64,000 nt of DNA from assembly GCA_024398965.1 (NCBI GenBank), contig JAKSIF010000002.1, forward strand, positions 62,001 through 126,000, read 5' to 3'. The stretch comes from Fibrobacter sp. (GTDB lineage Bacteria; Fibrobacterota; Fibrobacteria; Fibrobacterales; Fibrobacteraceae). Below the pieces are notes generated by a model. That model ran no database searches, had not been told where the DNA came from, and was given only the letters and a program-made list of their open reading frames with translations. The translations under genes were made by a program, and so were the position numbers. Within the stretch, counting starts at the first letter, position 1. The number at the start of each line of letters is the position of its first letter. Shown in pieces: positions 1 to 9,396 of this stretch.

Positions 1-26
1 CTGCCGGTTAACCAGCGGGGTTCATC

Positions 27-1904
27 ATGTACAAGAACCTTGAACAGGCTCTGCTGGATCTTGAAAAAGCAGGCTTATTGAAGCGCATCCACCAGGAAGT
101 GGATCCCAATCTAGAAATGGCGGAAATTGCCAGGCAGGCCTTCGAAATGGGAGGCCCGGCCCTACTGTTTGAACATGTGAAGGGAAGCCCCTTTAGAGCC
201 GCCTGCAATATCTTCGGAACCGAAGAGCGCATGAACTTTCTGTTTCGCAAGAGCCTCAAGGGAACGCAGACCGCCGTTCTGTTCAAGTCCAATCCGGTTG
301 AATTTTTCAAAAGTCCAAACCCGGCTAAACTGCTGAGGGCCGCCTGCACAGGCCTCAACGCCCTCCCCTGCCGATCCGGCTCCATCAAGGATTTCCAGGA
401 ATGTACTTTGGCGGACCTTCCCCAGCTTAAGAGCTGGCCTATGGACGGCGGCGCCTTTATTACACTGCCCCAGGTCGCAACGCGCCCCGCTGAAAACGCA
501 AGCGTCATGACCACCAACGTAGGCATGTACCGCATCCAGATTTCTGGAAACGAATACGGCAACGGCACGAACGGAACTGACGTAGAATGCGGTCTCCATT
601 ACCAGATTAAGCGAGATATTGCAAGGCACCACCGTAAGGCCATCGAAGAAGGCCGCCCCCTTAAGGTAAGCGTCTTTATTGGAGGCCCTCCTGCACATAC
701 CGTAGCAGCGGTGATGCCCATGCCCGAGAACCTGTCCGAACTTGTATTCGCAGGAATGCTCGGTGGCAGACGCTTCCGCTATTTTATTCACGATGGATAC
801 CTTGTTTCCAGCGACGCAGACTTCTGCATTCTGGGAGAAGTAGAACCAGAGCTGAAGCCGGAAGGCCCCTTCGGGGACCATATCGGGTATTACTCCGACA
901 AGCATAACTTCCCCTGCCTCAAGGTAACAAAGGTTCTCTGCAAGAAGAACGCCATCTACCCCTTTACGGTTGTAGGGCGGCCGCCTCAAGAAGACACCTT
1001 GTTCGGAAGTTTCATCCATCAGGTGACAAAGCCCATGGTACCGGCCTCCATTCCTGGACTTCACGCGGTTCACGCGGTTGACGCAGCCGGCGTCCACCCT
1101 CTTTGCCTCGCACTTGCAAGCGAACGATTCCTGCCCTACGCCAAGCCCGAAGACAGGGAACCTATGGAACTTCTCAAGACGGCAAACGCCCTATTGGGAT
1201 TTAATCAGGCAAGCCTTAGCAAGTACCTGCTGATTGCAGCCAAGGAAGACGAGGCCATCGATGGCGCAGGAAACCGTAAGCCAATCAACGTCAACGACGT
1301 CCCGGCGTTCTTCGCCCACGTTCTAGAACGTATAGACCTTAGGCGAGATCTGCATTTCCAGACCTCTACCACCATCGATACGCTGGATTATTCGGGCACC
1401 AGCCTGAATCACGGTTCCAAGCTGGTGATGGCTGCCGCCGGCGTCAAGCGCAGGGACCTTCGTAACAATCCCGAAGACTTGGCAAGCCTCAAACTTCCAG
1501 GCGTCACCGCGGTACAAATCCCGATGGCCGGCGTCCTTACGATTCAAGCCCCCGCTTTCGAGGGGAACGAACGTAACGCTTACATGGAGCAACTTGCCGC
1601 AGCCTTCAAGGCATGGCCATACAAAGAAAACTACCCGTGGGTAACAGTCATCGACAGCAATCCTGTGCTGGACGCGTCTCTTGACGGCCAAAAGCTGGCA
1701 GACTTCCTCTGGCTAACCTTCACCCGCTCCGACCCCGCTCAAGACATCTTCGGCGTAGACGTTTCCATCAGCAATAAGCACTGGGGCTGCAGCGCCCCCA
1801 TGATCGTTGACGCCCGCATCAAGCCACACCACCAGAAGGCACTAACGCTTCCCGCAGAAATCACGGAGCGGGCACGCCGTATTCTTGAATCGGAGTTGAA
1901 GTAA
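27..1904 (+). CDS. ubiD: UbiD family prenylated-FMN decarboxylase
   Basis: Removes a carboxylate from an aromatic acid using prenylated FMN; in this lineage the likely role is quinone (menaquinone) synthesis, which is inference. The product has 625 residues, long as is usual for the non-proteobacterial UbiD type, and starts at ATG 27. NVGMYRIQ (about 164-171) carries the cofactor-contacting arginine. PEGPFGDHIGYYS (about 278-290) carries the catalytic Glu and Asp, and VVGRPPQEDTLFG follows. No UbiX prenyltransferase gene is visible nearby. The stop codon overlaps the next ATG by one base (TAATG), so the following gene is probably translationally coupled although it looks functionally unrelated. 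Confidence 0.9.
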   Translation: MYKNLEQALLDLEKAGLLKRIHQEVDPNLEMAEIARQAFEMGGPALLFEHVKGSPFRAACNIFGTEERMNFLFRKSLKGTQTAVLFKSNPVEFFKSPNPAKLLRAACTGLNALPCRSGSIKDFQECTLADLPQLKSWPMDGGAFITLPQVATRPAENASVMTTNVGMYRIQISGNEYGNGTNGTDVECGLHYQIKRDIARHHRKAIEEGRPLKVSVFIGGPPAHTVAAVMPMPENLSELVFAGMLGGRRFRYFIHDGYLVSSDADFCILGEVEPELKPEGPFGDHIGYYSDKHNFPCLKVTKVLCKKNAIYPFTVVGRPPQEDTLFGSFIHQVTKPMVPASIPGLHAVHAVDAAGVHPLCLALASERFLPYAKPEDREPMELLKTANALLGFNQASLSKYLLIAAKEDEAIDGAGNRKPINVNDVPAFFAHVLERIDLRRDLHFQTSTTIDTLDYSGTSLNHGSKLVMAAAGVKRRDLRNNPEDLASLKLPGVTAVQIPMAGVLTIQAPAFEGNERNAYMEQLAAAFKAWPYKENYPWVTVIDSNPVLDASLDGQKLADFLWLTFTRSDPAQDIFGVDVSISNKHWGCSAPMIVDARIKPHHQKALTLPAEITERARRILESELK

Positions 1905-3556
1905 TGTCCAGAGTGGGGCTGTTCATCTTCGCTGTAGCCCTAATGGCCATCTCGGTTTCCGCCAAAGGAATTTGCGGAACTGCCCATATGGTTCAGCACC
2001 ATCGCGACGCTGCCCAACAGCAAGCAAAAACGGTCTTGGCTCGCGCTACAACAACGGGCTGCACCGATGAAGATTTCTACGATTCCGTCTATACAAAGAA
2101 AACGGAACACTTCCAGATTTTCTACACCCTAAGCGGTCCTCATCAGACCACAATGGAATTTGTTGACACCCTGGCCAAGGATGCTGAATACGCCTGGGAT
2201 TTTCACGTAAAAAAATCGGGAATGAAGTCCCCTGCAGGCGTTCCCACAACCTATCATTACCTGCAAAAAGTCGAAGACAATCTTTATCCCATTGAAATTG
2301 TCGACATCGATTTGCTGAGAGACACCCGCAACCTGTTGGGCGGATCATGCCACGGCTGTTATGGGCTCACCATTCCCTCAGACATCATTCCCGAAAAAAG
2401 TTCCCTGGTTATTGAAAACGATTTCCGTTTTACACCAACACACCACCCAACCAAGGATACCGTAGATTTTAACGGTAAGACATGCGATTACAACATGGCT
2501 ACCGAAGACCTTCTTAACGAAGCCCACGACTACTCCTATGCAGACAAATGGGAAAGCGCTCTTCGAGTAACGACAATCCACGAACTGTATCATGCCGTAC
2601 AGCTGCGCTATGTCGACATGTACAAGTATTGGACATTCTGGTTCGAAGCCTCTGCAGCAGGAACCGAAGAAATTGCAGCTCCAGAAATCGACGATTATCA
2701 TTCCTACCTCAAGTCTCTTTCCAAGTCTGTTGGCACACCCCTCGATAGGTTGATAGAGGACTACGGTGTAGGCATTTTGTACATCTATCTACACAACCAT
2801 GTAAACAAGCAAACCGACAAATTCATTTGGGAAAGCTACGCCTCCCACCCCGAGGAAAGTTTCCAGTTTCAGTTGAACGCTTTCGGAAAAAAGAACAATC
2901 TCTCTGCAGATTCCTTGTTCCACGATTTTGCAACAAGGCTGGCCTTCGCCGGGCAACAGGCATCGGCCATTGATTCAAGCCTTTGGATTGGTGACGATCA
3001 GCCGCTGTGGCCCAATTTCAAACGCACTCATATAAGCGAGAATTCGTCGGAGTTCTTAAATTCCGGCACAGACGTTTTAGAACCTCTTTCCTACAATTTC
3101 TTTGTAGATAAATCTCCGAACCTGGAAAATTTCAAGGGAAACGTAAGCATCGCCATCTATAAGAACAATACGGCAACAACAACCCATCTGTCAACTACAA
3201 ACGCAATTGACTCCGTTATCTCATCCATTTCGAGAGACCCATCCGTTGATTCAACGCTATGGATTCTAAGCCGCTTTGACGAAAGCGAGCCAATCCATAC
3301 CATCGTAAAGGATTCCACTCTTCGAGCCTACCCCACACCTTGGCGTAACGGGAACCTCTGTTTCACACCTCTACCCAAAGGCAAGAAATTCATCGAAATC
3401 CGCAATCGTCGTGGGGATCTTGTAACAAGAGAAAAATACGAAGGGCAAACCCTCTGTATGGAGGAATCCAAGGTCAAAGACCTTATGGTTCCTGGAGTTT
3501 ACCGCTTTAGAGCAGGCTCCAGCGGAAAAACCCAGAACTTTATTGTAATCTATTAA
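1904..3556 (+). CDS. Secreted HExxH zinc metallopeptidase-like protein
   Basis: The 550-residue product has a signal peptide (hydrophobic 4-18, cleavage near SAKG). A zincin motif HELYH sits at about 226-230, followed by WFEASAAGTEE near 247-257, which offers a downstream glutamate as third zinc ligand, as in gluzincin-type enzymes. The mature N-terminal half has several Cys (GSCHGC), consistent with an exported protein. The last 100 residues look like a beta-rich C-terminal module ending in VPGVYRFRAG and QNFIVIY, similar in style to the sorting or adhesion tails of other secreted proteins in this window. The gene overlaps ubiD by one base. The substrate is unknown. The peptidase call rests on the motif and the signal peptide, not on a recognised family. 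Confidence 0.6.
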   Translation: MSRVGLFIFAVALMAISVSAKGICGTAHMVQHHRDAAQQQAKTVLARATTTGCTDEDFYDSVYTKKTEHFQIFYTLSGPHQTTMEFVDTLAKDAEYAWDFHVKKSGMKSPAGVPTTYHYLQKVEDNLYPIEIVDIDLLRDTRNLLGGSCHGCYGLTIPSDIIPEKSSLVIENDFRFTPTHHPTKDTVDFNGKTCDYNMATEDLLNEAHDYSYADKWESALRVTTIHELYHAVQLRYVDMYKYWTFWFEASAAGTEEIAAPEIDDYHSYLKSLSKSVGTPLDRLIEDYGVGILYIYLHNHVNKQTDKFIWESYASHPEESFQFQLNAFGKKNNLSADSLFHDFATRLAFAGQQASAIDSSLWIGDDQPLWPNFKRTHISENSSEFLNSGTDVLEPLSYNFFVDKSPNLENFKGNVSIAIYKNNTATTTHLSTTNAIDSVISSISRDPSVDSTLWILSRFDESEPIHTIVKDSTLRAYPTPWRNGNLCFTPLPKGKKFIEIRNRRGDLVTREKYEGQTLCMEESKVKDLMVPGVYRFRAGSSGKTQNFIVIY

Positions 3557-3584
3557 AGAAGGGGGCTAACTCGCCCCCTTTTCT
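3557..3584. terminator. Bidirectional terminator between convergent genes
   Basis: Perfect 8-bp stem AAGGGGGC / GCCCCCTT with a 6-base loop, followed by TTTTCT on the plus strand and TTCTTT on the minus strand. It separates the metallopeptidase gene (plus) from the GH57 gene (minus), whose stop codon touches its right edge. Confidence 0.85.
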
Positions 3585-5175
3585 AAAGCCAACTGAAAAT
3601 ATTGTTTTCGGATTCCAGCTTCGGCAGAATTGAATTTGCCGCCGGCTTATCGGAATTTCGAAGAACCAACTTGCAGGCTTCAGCAAAAAGCAAGTGACCG
3701 TTATTATAGTGGTCATCAAGGCGACGCTTGGCGTAGCCATCGGCAGAGTGATTATGAATCATGAAGGCCCAGTCAGAAGACTGGAACAGCATCAGTTCAC
3801 GCTCCATCTGCTTAATATAGCGGGTCATCAGCTTACTGGACTTGTTCCCGCCCATACGTTCCTGGATGGATTTCAAATGCTGGATCATGGCTCGCATACG
3901 GTAGGACTGCGGATAATACTTATCGGTCTCACCATTGATCCATACGGAACCGAAGCCGCCTTCGCCCCAGCTGGAGAACGCAGGTTCGTGAGCATCAGGA
4001 GCTGCGGAGGAAGTCATAATCTGGTCGGCACCAGCGAATTCGATTACAGAAGACATGGCGCCACGTTCCAGCATAGATTCCAAGAACAAGGGACCTTCAA
4101 ACCACCAGTGTCCAAAGAGTTCAGCGTCGTAGGGGCAAAGCATGCAAGCCTTGTTGCCATCCATGTTTACCAGCAATTCCGAAATGGTCGCTTCGCGGTT
4201 CATCACAAACAACTTAGCGTGATCTTCTGCCAAGTGCAAGGCATTCCAAGGACGATAAAGCTCCTTGTTCTCGCCGCCTGTAATCCTGTTATATTTAAAG
4301 CCAGTATCAATAGGCGTGTCGCCAGAGAAGAAGTATTCGCCTAGATATTCTCTAGAACGATCCTTGGCAATATCCTTGAAGAATTCTCGGTATTCAGGAT
4401 GGCCCGGATAACCTGTTCGACGACTCCATACTTCCATGGAACTTTTCTGTTCACGGCCCATGCAGTACAGCCCCTGCGTTGTACGCATCGGTGTAAACAC
4501 GCCATACTTGGGATTGGGATTAGCCAACAACACACCGTGAGTTTCCAGGAAGAAATACTGGATTCCAAACTCGGCAAGATACTTGTCCAAACCAGGGAAG
4601 AAACCACATTCAGGCAACCAGACACCCATGGGCTTACGGCCAAAGGCACGTTCAAAGCAACGAATGGTAACGTCCAACTGCATTCGAATAGAATCCGGAT
4701 CGCTCTGGTATGCAGGTAAGAAGGGGTGAGTACCTACGCAAGTCAGCAAGTTTAGCTTGCCCGCTTTTTCAAGAGAAAGAAACTCACCCAACAAGTCATG
4801 ATGGATTCGATTTTCCCAGGTATCAATGAGAGTACGCTGGCGACCCAAATAGAAACTGGAAAGAGATTCCAGTTCCGTACCCTTATTACGTTCCACTTCC
4901 TTTTCAATCAGTTCCATCTGTTTTTGCAAATGGACGGAGAACTTTTCCATCAAAGCCTTGTCTGAAAGCATTTCAATCAAGGGAGCGGAAACACTAAGAT
5001 TAATTGTTCCCGGTACACCCTTTTCGAGGAGACGACGCATAGCCTGCACCAAGGGCAGGTACGTTTCCGCAATGGCCTCAAACAGCCAGTTCTCTTCGAA
5101 AAAACGATCATGATCCGGATGACGCACAAAGGGTAAATGCGCATGCATCAAGAAAAGAATTTTACCAGGAGCCAT
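3583..5175 (-). CDS. GH57 1,4-alpha-glucan branching enzyme (DUF1957 type)
   Basis: Cytoplasmic glycogen-metabolism enzyme that transfers alpha-glucan chains to alpha-1,6 branch points. The 530-residue length is typical of GH57/DUF1957 branching enzymes. N-terminal HAHLPF (11-16) is the first conserved GH57 region. WLPECGFFPGLD (about 184-195) holds the nucleophile Glu, and PYDAELFGHWWFEGP (about 347-361) holds the acid/base Asp. A Trp-rich C-terminal region (SSDWAFMIHNHSADGYA) matches the helical domain of the branching subgroup. It lies downstream of the DUF4912 gene on the same strand, separated by a terminator and an A/T-rich repeat, so it may have its own promoter. DUF4912 and GH57 genes are often neighbours. 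Confidence 0.9.
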   Translation of the reverse strand: MAPGKILFLMHAHLPFVRHPDHDRFFEENWLFEAIAETYLPLVQAMRRLLEKGVPGTINLSVSAPLIEMLSDKALMEKFSVHLQKQMELIEKEVERNKGTELESLSSFYLGRQRTLIDTWENRIHHDLLGEFLSLEKAGKLNLLTCVGTHPFLPAYQSDPDSIRMQLDVTIRCFERAFGRKPMGVWLPECGFFPGLDKYLAEFGIQYFFLETHGVLLANPNPKYGVFTPMRTTQGLYCMGREQKSSMEVWSRRTGYPGHPEYREFFKDIAKDRSREYLGEYFFSGDTPIDTGFKYNRITGGENKELYRPWNALHLAEDHAKLFVMNREATISELLVNMDGNKACMLCPYDAELFGHWWFEGPLFLESMLERGAMSSVIEFAGADQIMTSSAAPDAHEPAFSSWGEGGFGSVWINGETDKYYPQSYRMRAMIQHLKSIQERMGGNKSSKLMTRYIKQMERELMLFQSSDWAFMIHNHSADGYAKRRLDDHYNNGHLLFAEACKLVLRNSDKPAANSILPKLESENNIFSWL

Positions 5176-5182
5176 ACTAATT

Positions 5183-5316
5183 CAATTAACAATTAACAAT
5201 GAACAATTAACAATGAAAAACGATGGATGAACAAAGGTTCCTAAAAAACATTCCTTTCCGTAGGGCGAGCTTAGCTCGCCATACTTTTAATTTTTCACTT
5301 TTCATTTTTCATTGTA
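5183..5316. repeat. A/T-rich intergenic repeats and a small hairpin
   Basis: Between the GH57 and DUF4912 genes are head-to-tail copies of AATTAACAAT-like units (5183-5220), a GC-rich hairpin GGCGAGC-TTA-GCTCGCC (5264-5280), and a run of TTTTTCACTTTTCA-type units (5286-5314). Similar TTCATTTTTCATTCTTCA units recur at 24862-24890. They look like dispersed intergenic sequence rather than coding DNA. Confidence 0.6.
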
Positions 5317-5348
5317 ACAAAATGTTGGCTTTCGCCAACATTTTGTTA
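5315..5348 (-). terminator. 15-bp palindromic terminator of the DUF4912 gene
   Basis: Perfect inverted repeat TAACAAAATGTTGGC (5315-5329) and GCCAACATTTTGTTA (5334-5348) around a 4-base loop. The right arm contains the stop codon of the DUF4912 gene (5346-5348). There is no clean U-tract, only an A/T-rich tail, so strength is uncertain. Confidence 0.7.
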
Positions 5349-6593
5349 CTCAGTGCGCTTTACTACGATAGGAACGATTGTGGTCGGGAAATCGCCATCC
5401 TTATCGGTAGCAAACACAGGAATAACCTTAGTTACATCCGGCAGGTCTTCTTCAAAGCTGAAGGTGCCATCGGGATTCAGCGGGAAGTCTTCACCGCGAA
5501 CCTGAAGATGAGCATCAGGACGGGTGCCACCGTAAACGATGAGACGAGTCTTAACCCACAGGAAGAAATCCTTGCCATAGTTCACAGAATCCTTAGTAGC
5601 CTGAATATTGCTCAAGTCCATTGCCTGGAGAGCAGCACTGGAAAGTGCTCCAGAGAACATGGACTCGGAAGAGCTACCGAAGTTTCCACCAAGAGTATTG
5701 AGCCAGGATTCAGCAGTCTGGCTACTGAAGCCAGAACTCATGAAATTACCCAGGGTGTTTCCACCGAGGGAAGCCTTGGCAAAAGCGTTGTCGGCAGCAG
5801 GAGCGGGAGCAGCCTTGTCAAATACAGCTACGGGAGCAGATTCAACAATGGGATTGAAATTCTTACCCTGAACAGCACCAAGCACAGCAACAACGGACTT
5901 ACCTGCCGTATTTTCTACATACCAGCTGCGTGCATCGGCCGGAACTTCAACATCACGGAACTTAGGCTTCTTGCTACGCTTAACAGTCAGGTCAGAAGAG
6001 ATGTCGAACAAACGGAGAACCAGCTTAGCCTTGCCCTTCTTGGCCTGCTTGATTCGGTTTTCGGATACTTCCCAGAAGGCATGCATCCAGTTAGGATCCT
6101 TCTGCATCAAGACCAAGTATTCTGCGTCAAAAGACTGGGCGAAAGCGGAAATAGTTTCGTCATTGGAAACCTTGACTTCAGTTTTTTCCTCGGCCTTGGT
6201 AGTGGCCTTGGCGGCAGCCTTGGCAGTGACCTTAGCAGCAGGCTTCTTTGCAGAAGTTGCTTTAGCAGCGGCAGTCTTAACAGTCTTACCTTCTGCAGTA
6301 GCCTTGGCGGCAGCCTTTGCCTTAGTGGCAGTAGCCTTTGTTGCAACAGACTTTTTCGCTTCGGCAACCTTGGCCTTTACTGCAGCCAGCTTAGCCTTTG
6401 CTGTGGCACTTGTAGCCTTAACCTTGGCAACAGCCTTTTCGGCCTTTTCCTCAGCATCCTTCAAAGTCTTGACGGTAGCAGAAGTTGCAGCCTTCTTAAC
6501 AGTCTTTGCAGCAGTTGTAGTTTTCTTTACTGCGGTAGCGGCCTTCTTTGTCACGGCCTTTTCTGCAGTTTCGGTTTTCTTAGTAGCAGCCAT
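5346..6593 (-). CDS. DUF4912 protein with histone-H1-like Lys/Ala tail
   Basis: 415 residues. Residues 1-135 are almost entirely Ala, Lys, Thr and Val in short KKAA/TAKA units, resembling histone H1 or the tails of bacterial nucleoid proteins. DUF4912 then spans about 150-265 (FDAEYLVLMQKDPNWMHAFW, later RSWYVEN). The C-terminal part has a beta-rich segment (GRTPDAHLQV-like repeat, LNPDGTFSFEEDLPD) of the type found in polysaccharide-associated DUF4912 proteins. There is no signal peptide. A strong AAGGAGG precedes ATG 6593. The outer membrane protein gene upstream ends 26 bases before it, and GH57 follows. A role linking glycogen metabolism and DNA or nucleoid is speculation. DUF4912 itself has no settled function. 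Confidence 0.75.
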   Translation of the reverse strand: MAATKKTETAEKAVTKKAATAVKKTTTAAKTVKKAATSATVKTLKDAEEKAEKAVAKVKATSATAKAKLAAVKAKVAEAKKSVATKATATKAKAAAKATAEGKTVKTAAAKATSAKKPAAKVTAKAAAKATTKAEEKTEVKVSNDETISAFAQSFDAEYLVLMQKDPNWMHAFWEVSENRIKQAKKGKAKLVLRLFDISSDLTVKRSKKPKFRDVEVPADARSWYVENTAGKSVVAVLGAVQGKNFNPIVESAPVAVFDKAAPAPAADNAFAKASLGGNTLGNFMSSGFSSQTAESWLNTLGGNFGSSSESMFSGALSSAALQAMDLSNIQATKDSVNYGKDFFLWVKTRLIVYGGTRPDAHLQVRGEDFPLNPDGTFSFEEDLPDVTKVIPVFATDKDGDFPTTIVPIVVKRTE

Positions 6594-6619
6594 TTTACTA
6601 GCCTCCTTCTTCTAAACAC

Positions 6620-7861
6620 CTATCGGCGGGTCTGTCCCCAGTTTCCAATTCCTGTCAAGCCAATACGAATGGCGAAGAAAGTTTCGTCCCATTCATCCTT
6701 GGCATCGGCAAAGCGCTTTCCGCCCTGGAACGCAAGGTCAATCATTGTACCCTTACGGCCAAGCGGGAAACCAGCACCTACAGAACCACCGACTTCAAAC
6801 ACATCCTTTACATACCATTCCCTGTACCAGGCACCAGCACGATAGTTGATACGCTTCAGGTACGGGTCATAAAACAACGGACTTCCATCGCACTGGTAAC
6901 CAAGGGACAGCATGAAATCGCTCTGGGTTTCAGTGTATTCGGGCATATTCCAGCCGCCACCCATATTTTCCACATCGTCATCCCAGGCGCGCCAGGTCAA
7001 ATCCAGCATAATGTTATGACGCTTGGCTAAACGATAATTGATACCGGTGGCAAGCATTGCGGGAACATCAATCTTTCGTGTATGCTTTGTTGGAGCCAAA
7101 GTATCCAACTCACTAAAGCGGAAATTGTAGGCCAGCTCATTCTTCAAGGTATAACCGGTCGTGAAGGAGAAGAAGTAAGAGGCAAGCTTACCGCGATACT
7201 GCATAGCTACGGAGTAATAGGCCGGATGGTCCTCGATTTCCCAAGTTCCATCTACGTAATCTGACACAAGTCGATTACCGGCACCCCAGGCATCACTGCT
7301 GTCAACGTCGCTCGTGTTAGGACCAAGAGTCAAGGTTCGGGAAGCATTACCCATGACCACATGAGCGGATGCACCCAACGAGAAAGAACGCAGGAACGGC
7401 AAACGGATTGCATACGTGGGAACAATTTCGTACACGCTGCCCACATACTCAATCTTTGCATCCATGGATGCCTCGGCATCCTTGACTTCTTCATTCATAG
7501 AGGAAGCGTAGTGCTGCCAAAGAGAAACACCCATGGCACCAAAGTCACCCATGGGGAACGACAGGTTGAATGAAGGCAACGACAAATTGGTGGAAACGTA
7601 GGAGTTACCACTATTCTCGGCAATATCCGTTTCAATAAGGGCATTGAAATTAAAGGCGACCTTTGTGTCAAAGGCAAGTCTTGCCGGGTTTACAACAGAA
7701 AGTCCTTCTGCATCTCCAGTCTTTGCATTACCCGCAAAGCCACGACCAGCAGCAGAGGCTGTACCACCCAAGACATGTTCTTCGCCTAAAGCATCCATAC
7801 CAATCATGGAGCCAAAGGACAATCCTGCGGCAAGACCAAGCAAACAAAGAATTTTCTTCAT
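6620..7861 (-). CDS. Outer membrane beta-barrel protein
   Basis: 413 residues with a signal peptide (about 1-26). Alternating hydrophobic and aromatic strands typical of a transmembrane beta-barrel fill the rest, including GAMGVSLWQHYAS, YYSVAMQYRG and INYRAGAWYREWY. It ends in an R-rich tail (GNWGQTRR) rather than the usual C-terminal Phe. The N-terminal GTASAAGRGFAGNAKTGDAE followed by NPARLAF recalls FadL/PorV-type barrels, but I cannot assign the family firmly. Its ATG overlaps the stop of the upstream lipoprotein gene by one base (TAATG), so the two are almost certainly co-translated and may form one envelope complex. Confidence 0.65.
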   Translation of the reverse strand: MKKILCLLGLAAGLSFGSMIGMDALGEEHVLGGTASAAGRGFAGNAKTGDAEGLSVVNPARLAFDTKVAFNFNALIETDIAENSGNSYVSTNLSLPSFNLSFPMGDFGAMGVSLWQHYASSMNEEVKDAEASMDAKIEYVGSVYEIVPTYAIRLPFLRSFSLGASAHVVMGNASRTLTLGPNTSDVDSSDAWGAGNRLVSDYVDGTWEIEDHPAYYSVAMQYRGKLASYFFSFTTGYTLKNELAYNFRFSELDTLAPTKHTRKIDVPAMLATGINYRLAKRHNIMLDLTWRAWDDDVENMGGGWNMPEYTETQSDFMLSLGYQCDGSPLFYDPYLKRINYRAGAWYREWYVKDVFEVGGSVGAGFPLGRKGTMIDLAFQGGKRFADAKDEWDETFFAIRIGLTGIGNWGQTRR

Positions 7862-9267
7862 TAGTCATCCCTCCGCTTGGAAGCCAGCCAGAGTTTCATT
7901 GTCATCTGTCCATTCATGATAGAAGAGAAATCATAGCGGGCATAATCGAAATAATTAAGGAACGTGATAACGGTGTCGCCAGCATCGGTCCTATAGTCGG
8001 TATAGGTTGTATCCTTTTCCTGCATGAACGGATAACCCATGCGCATCATAAACTTCATGGGACGACCATCGCTAGCCTTATTGAGCAACTCTCTTGCACC
8101 GTAGGTCACCTGCAAGGTCAAAGAATCACCATCATGGAACACCAGGTTCTGATGTCCAACCTCGAGAATCTGTTCCTTATTCAAGCGGTAGTTCTCCATG
8201 CGACGAACAACAACATCGGCGCTATCAACAAAAGATCCAACCACAACCTGGATAGGATGTCCAAACTCGGAATTACCATTGGCGTCATCACGGCTCATGG
8301 TAATCTGTGCATGTACCACATTCTGGCGAACGTCATTACCGTCTGCAAGGGGGAATTCATCTCCATAAAATTCCTGAAGGGCCTTCATCACCGGTTCAGA
8401 AGGAATCTCTACGACCAAGGAGTCGTAAACGCCGCCGTGAAGCACAGGGCATTCCACGCATTCCTCATGGTTAGAAACGATGTTTGCCATACGGGACACC
8501 GGAGCTACGATACCGGTTGAATCATCGGAATACACCCAGAGAACCGGAGTATAGATAGTATTGTCGCCGTAGAAGCGATAGACGTGTGAAGCCTCGGGTG
8601 CAGACAGTCTAATCTGAAGACGAGCATTCTTCTCCATCTTCTGGAGTTCCTCCAAAAGGCCGGAGGGCAAGTCAACACGTAACGCAGTATCACCCCTGCT
8701 ATAGGAGATTGCCAAGACTGTATCGCCAGTTGAAGCATCATCCCAATCGGTCAGCGATTCATACCAGGCACTATCAGAAATGGAAGTCAGGCTGTCAAGG
8801 AACTTCTTTTTACCACGGCTACTGTTCAAATCCAGCTTCCAACTAACCTTAAGGTCCAAATCCTCTTCGTAAGGCAAGGAATCCTTAGGGAAGTACTTGC
8901 TCTTATAAATGCTATTCAGCCAAAACAGAGTCAGGAACGTCTGGGCAGAATCGGCGTTCTTTAAGCTTTTGGCAAAACTGGTATCTACAGTAAAGTCGAT
9001 TTCGAGAACAAGATCATGAGATACGTTGGAATAGGCACCCAGGGCAGCTCTTACATCTGCAGACCTAGGAGCGGTATCCAAAAAAGCCTCAACAGAGTTT
9101 GCCTTGATTCCCTCAACATTGACAACCTGAGCCTTATAGCTATCAGGCATTCCGTGGTCAGACAACCAGGAACTCAAGCCGTTTTCGTCGGACTCAAAAA
9201 GGCAGGACGTCAAAGCCAACGCCATCACACATAAAAAGCAAAACAAGCCTATATTCTTCTTTTTCAC
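7861..9267 (-). CDS. Predicted lipoprotein of unknown function
   Basis: 468 residues from a GTG start at 9267, chosen because CGGAG sits 6 bases before it. The N-terminus is a lipoprotein signal with lipobox ALTSC (Cys about 22). The mature protein is Asp/Ser-rich and beta-rich, with no recognised catalytic motif. Segments such as YRFYGDNTIYTPVLWVYSDDS resemble the carbohydrate-binding or DUF-type surface lipoproteins common in Fibrobacter and Bacteroidetes. It is directly coupled to the downstream beta-barrel gene, so it may act at the outer membrane with that barrel. Confidence 0.6.
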   Translation of the reverse strand: MKKKNIGLFCFLCVMALALTSCLFESDENGLSSWLSDHGMPDSYKAQVVNVEGIKANSVEAFLDTAPRSADVRAALGAYSNVSHDLVLEIDFTVDTSFAKSLKNADSAQTFLTLFWLNSIYKSKYFPKDSLPYEEDLDLKVSWKLDLNSSRGKKKFLDSLTSISDSAWYESLTDWDDASTGDTVLAISYSRGDTALRVDLPSGLLEELQKMEKNARLQIRLSAPEASHVYRFYGDNTIYTPVLWVYSDDSTGIVAPVSRMANIVSNHEECVECPVLHGGVYDSLVVEIPSEPVMKALQEFYGDEFPLADGNDVRQNVVHAQITMSRDDANGNSEFGHPIQVVVGSFVDSADVVVRRMENYRLNKEQILEVGHQNLVFHDGDSLTLQVTYGARELLNKASDGRPMKFMMRMGYPFMQEKDTTYTDYRTDAGDTVITFLNYFDYARYDFSSIMNGQMTMKLWLASKRRDD

Positions 9268-9396
9268 TCAGATCTCCGAGTCTATTCTGTAAATTCAACC
9301 TTAATATAGAAAGTTTGAATGGCCGAAATATGAACGAAGTCTTTATAAAGGGGATTTCTTTTTCTATTTTTGGAGCCGTAAAAATCAGAGGAAACT

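Noticed and set aside
5223-6845. 540-codon plus-strand frame over the DUF4912 gene
   Set aside because: It is Leu/Ser/Cys low complexity produced by reading the Lys/Ala-rich tail backwards, and it runs through a terminator and two genes on the opposite strand.
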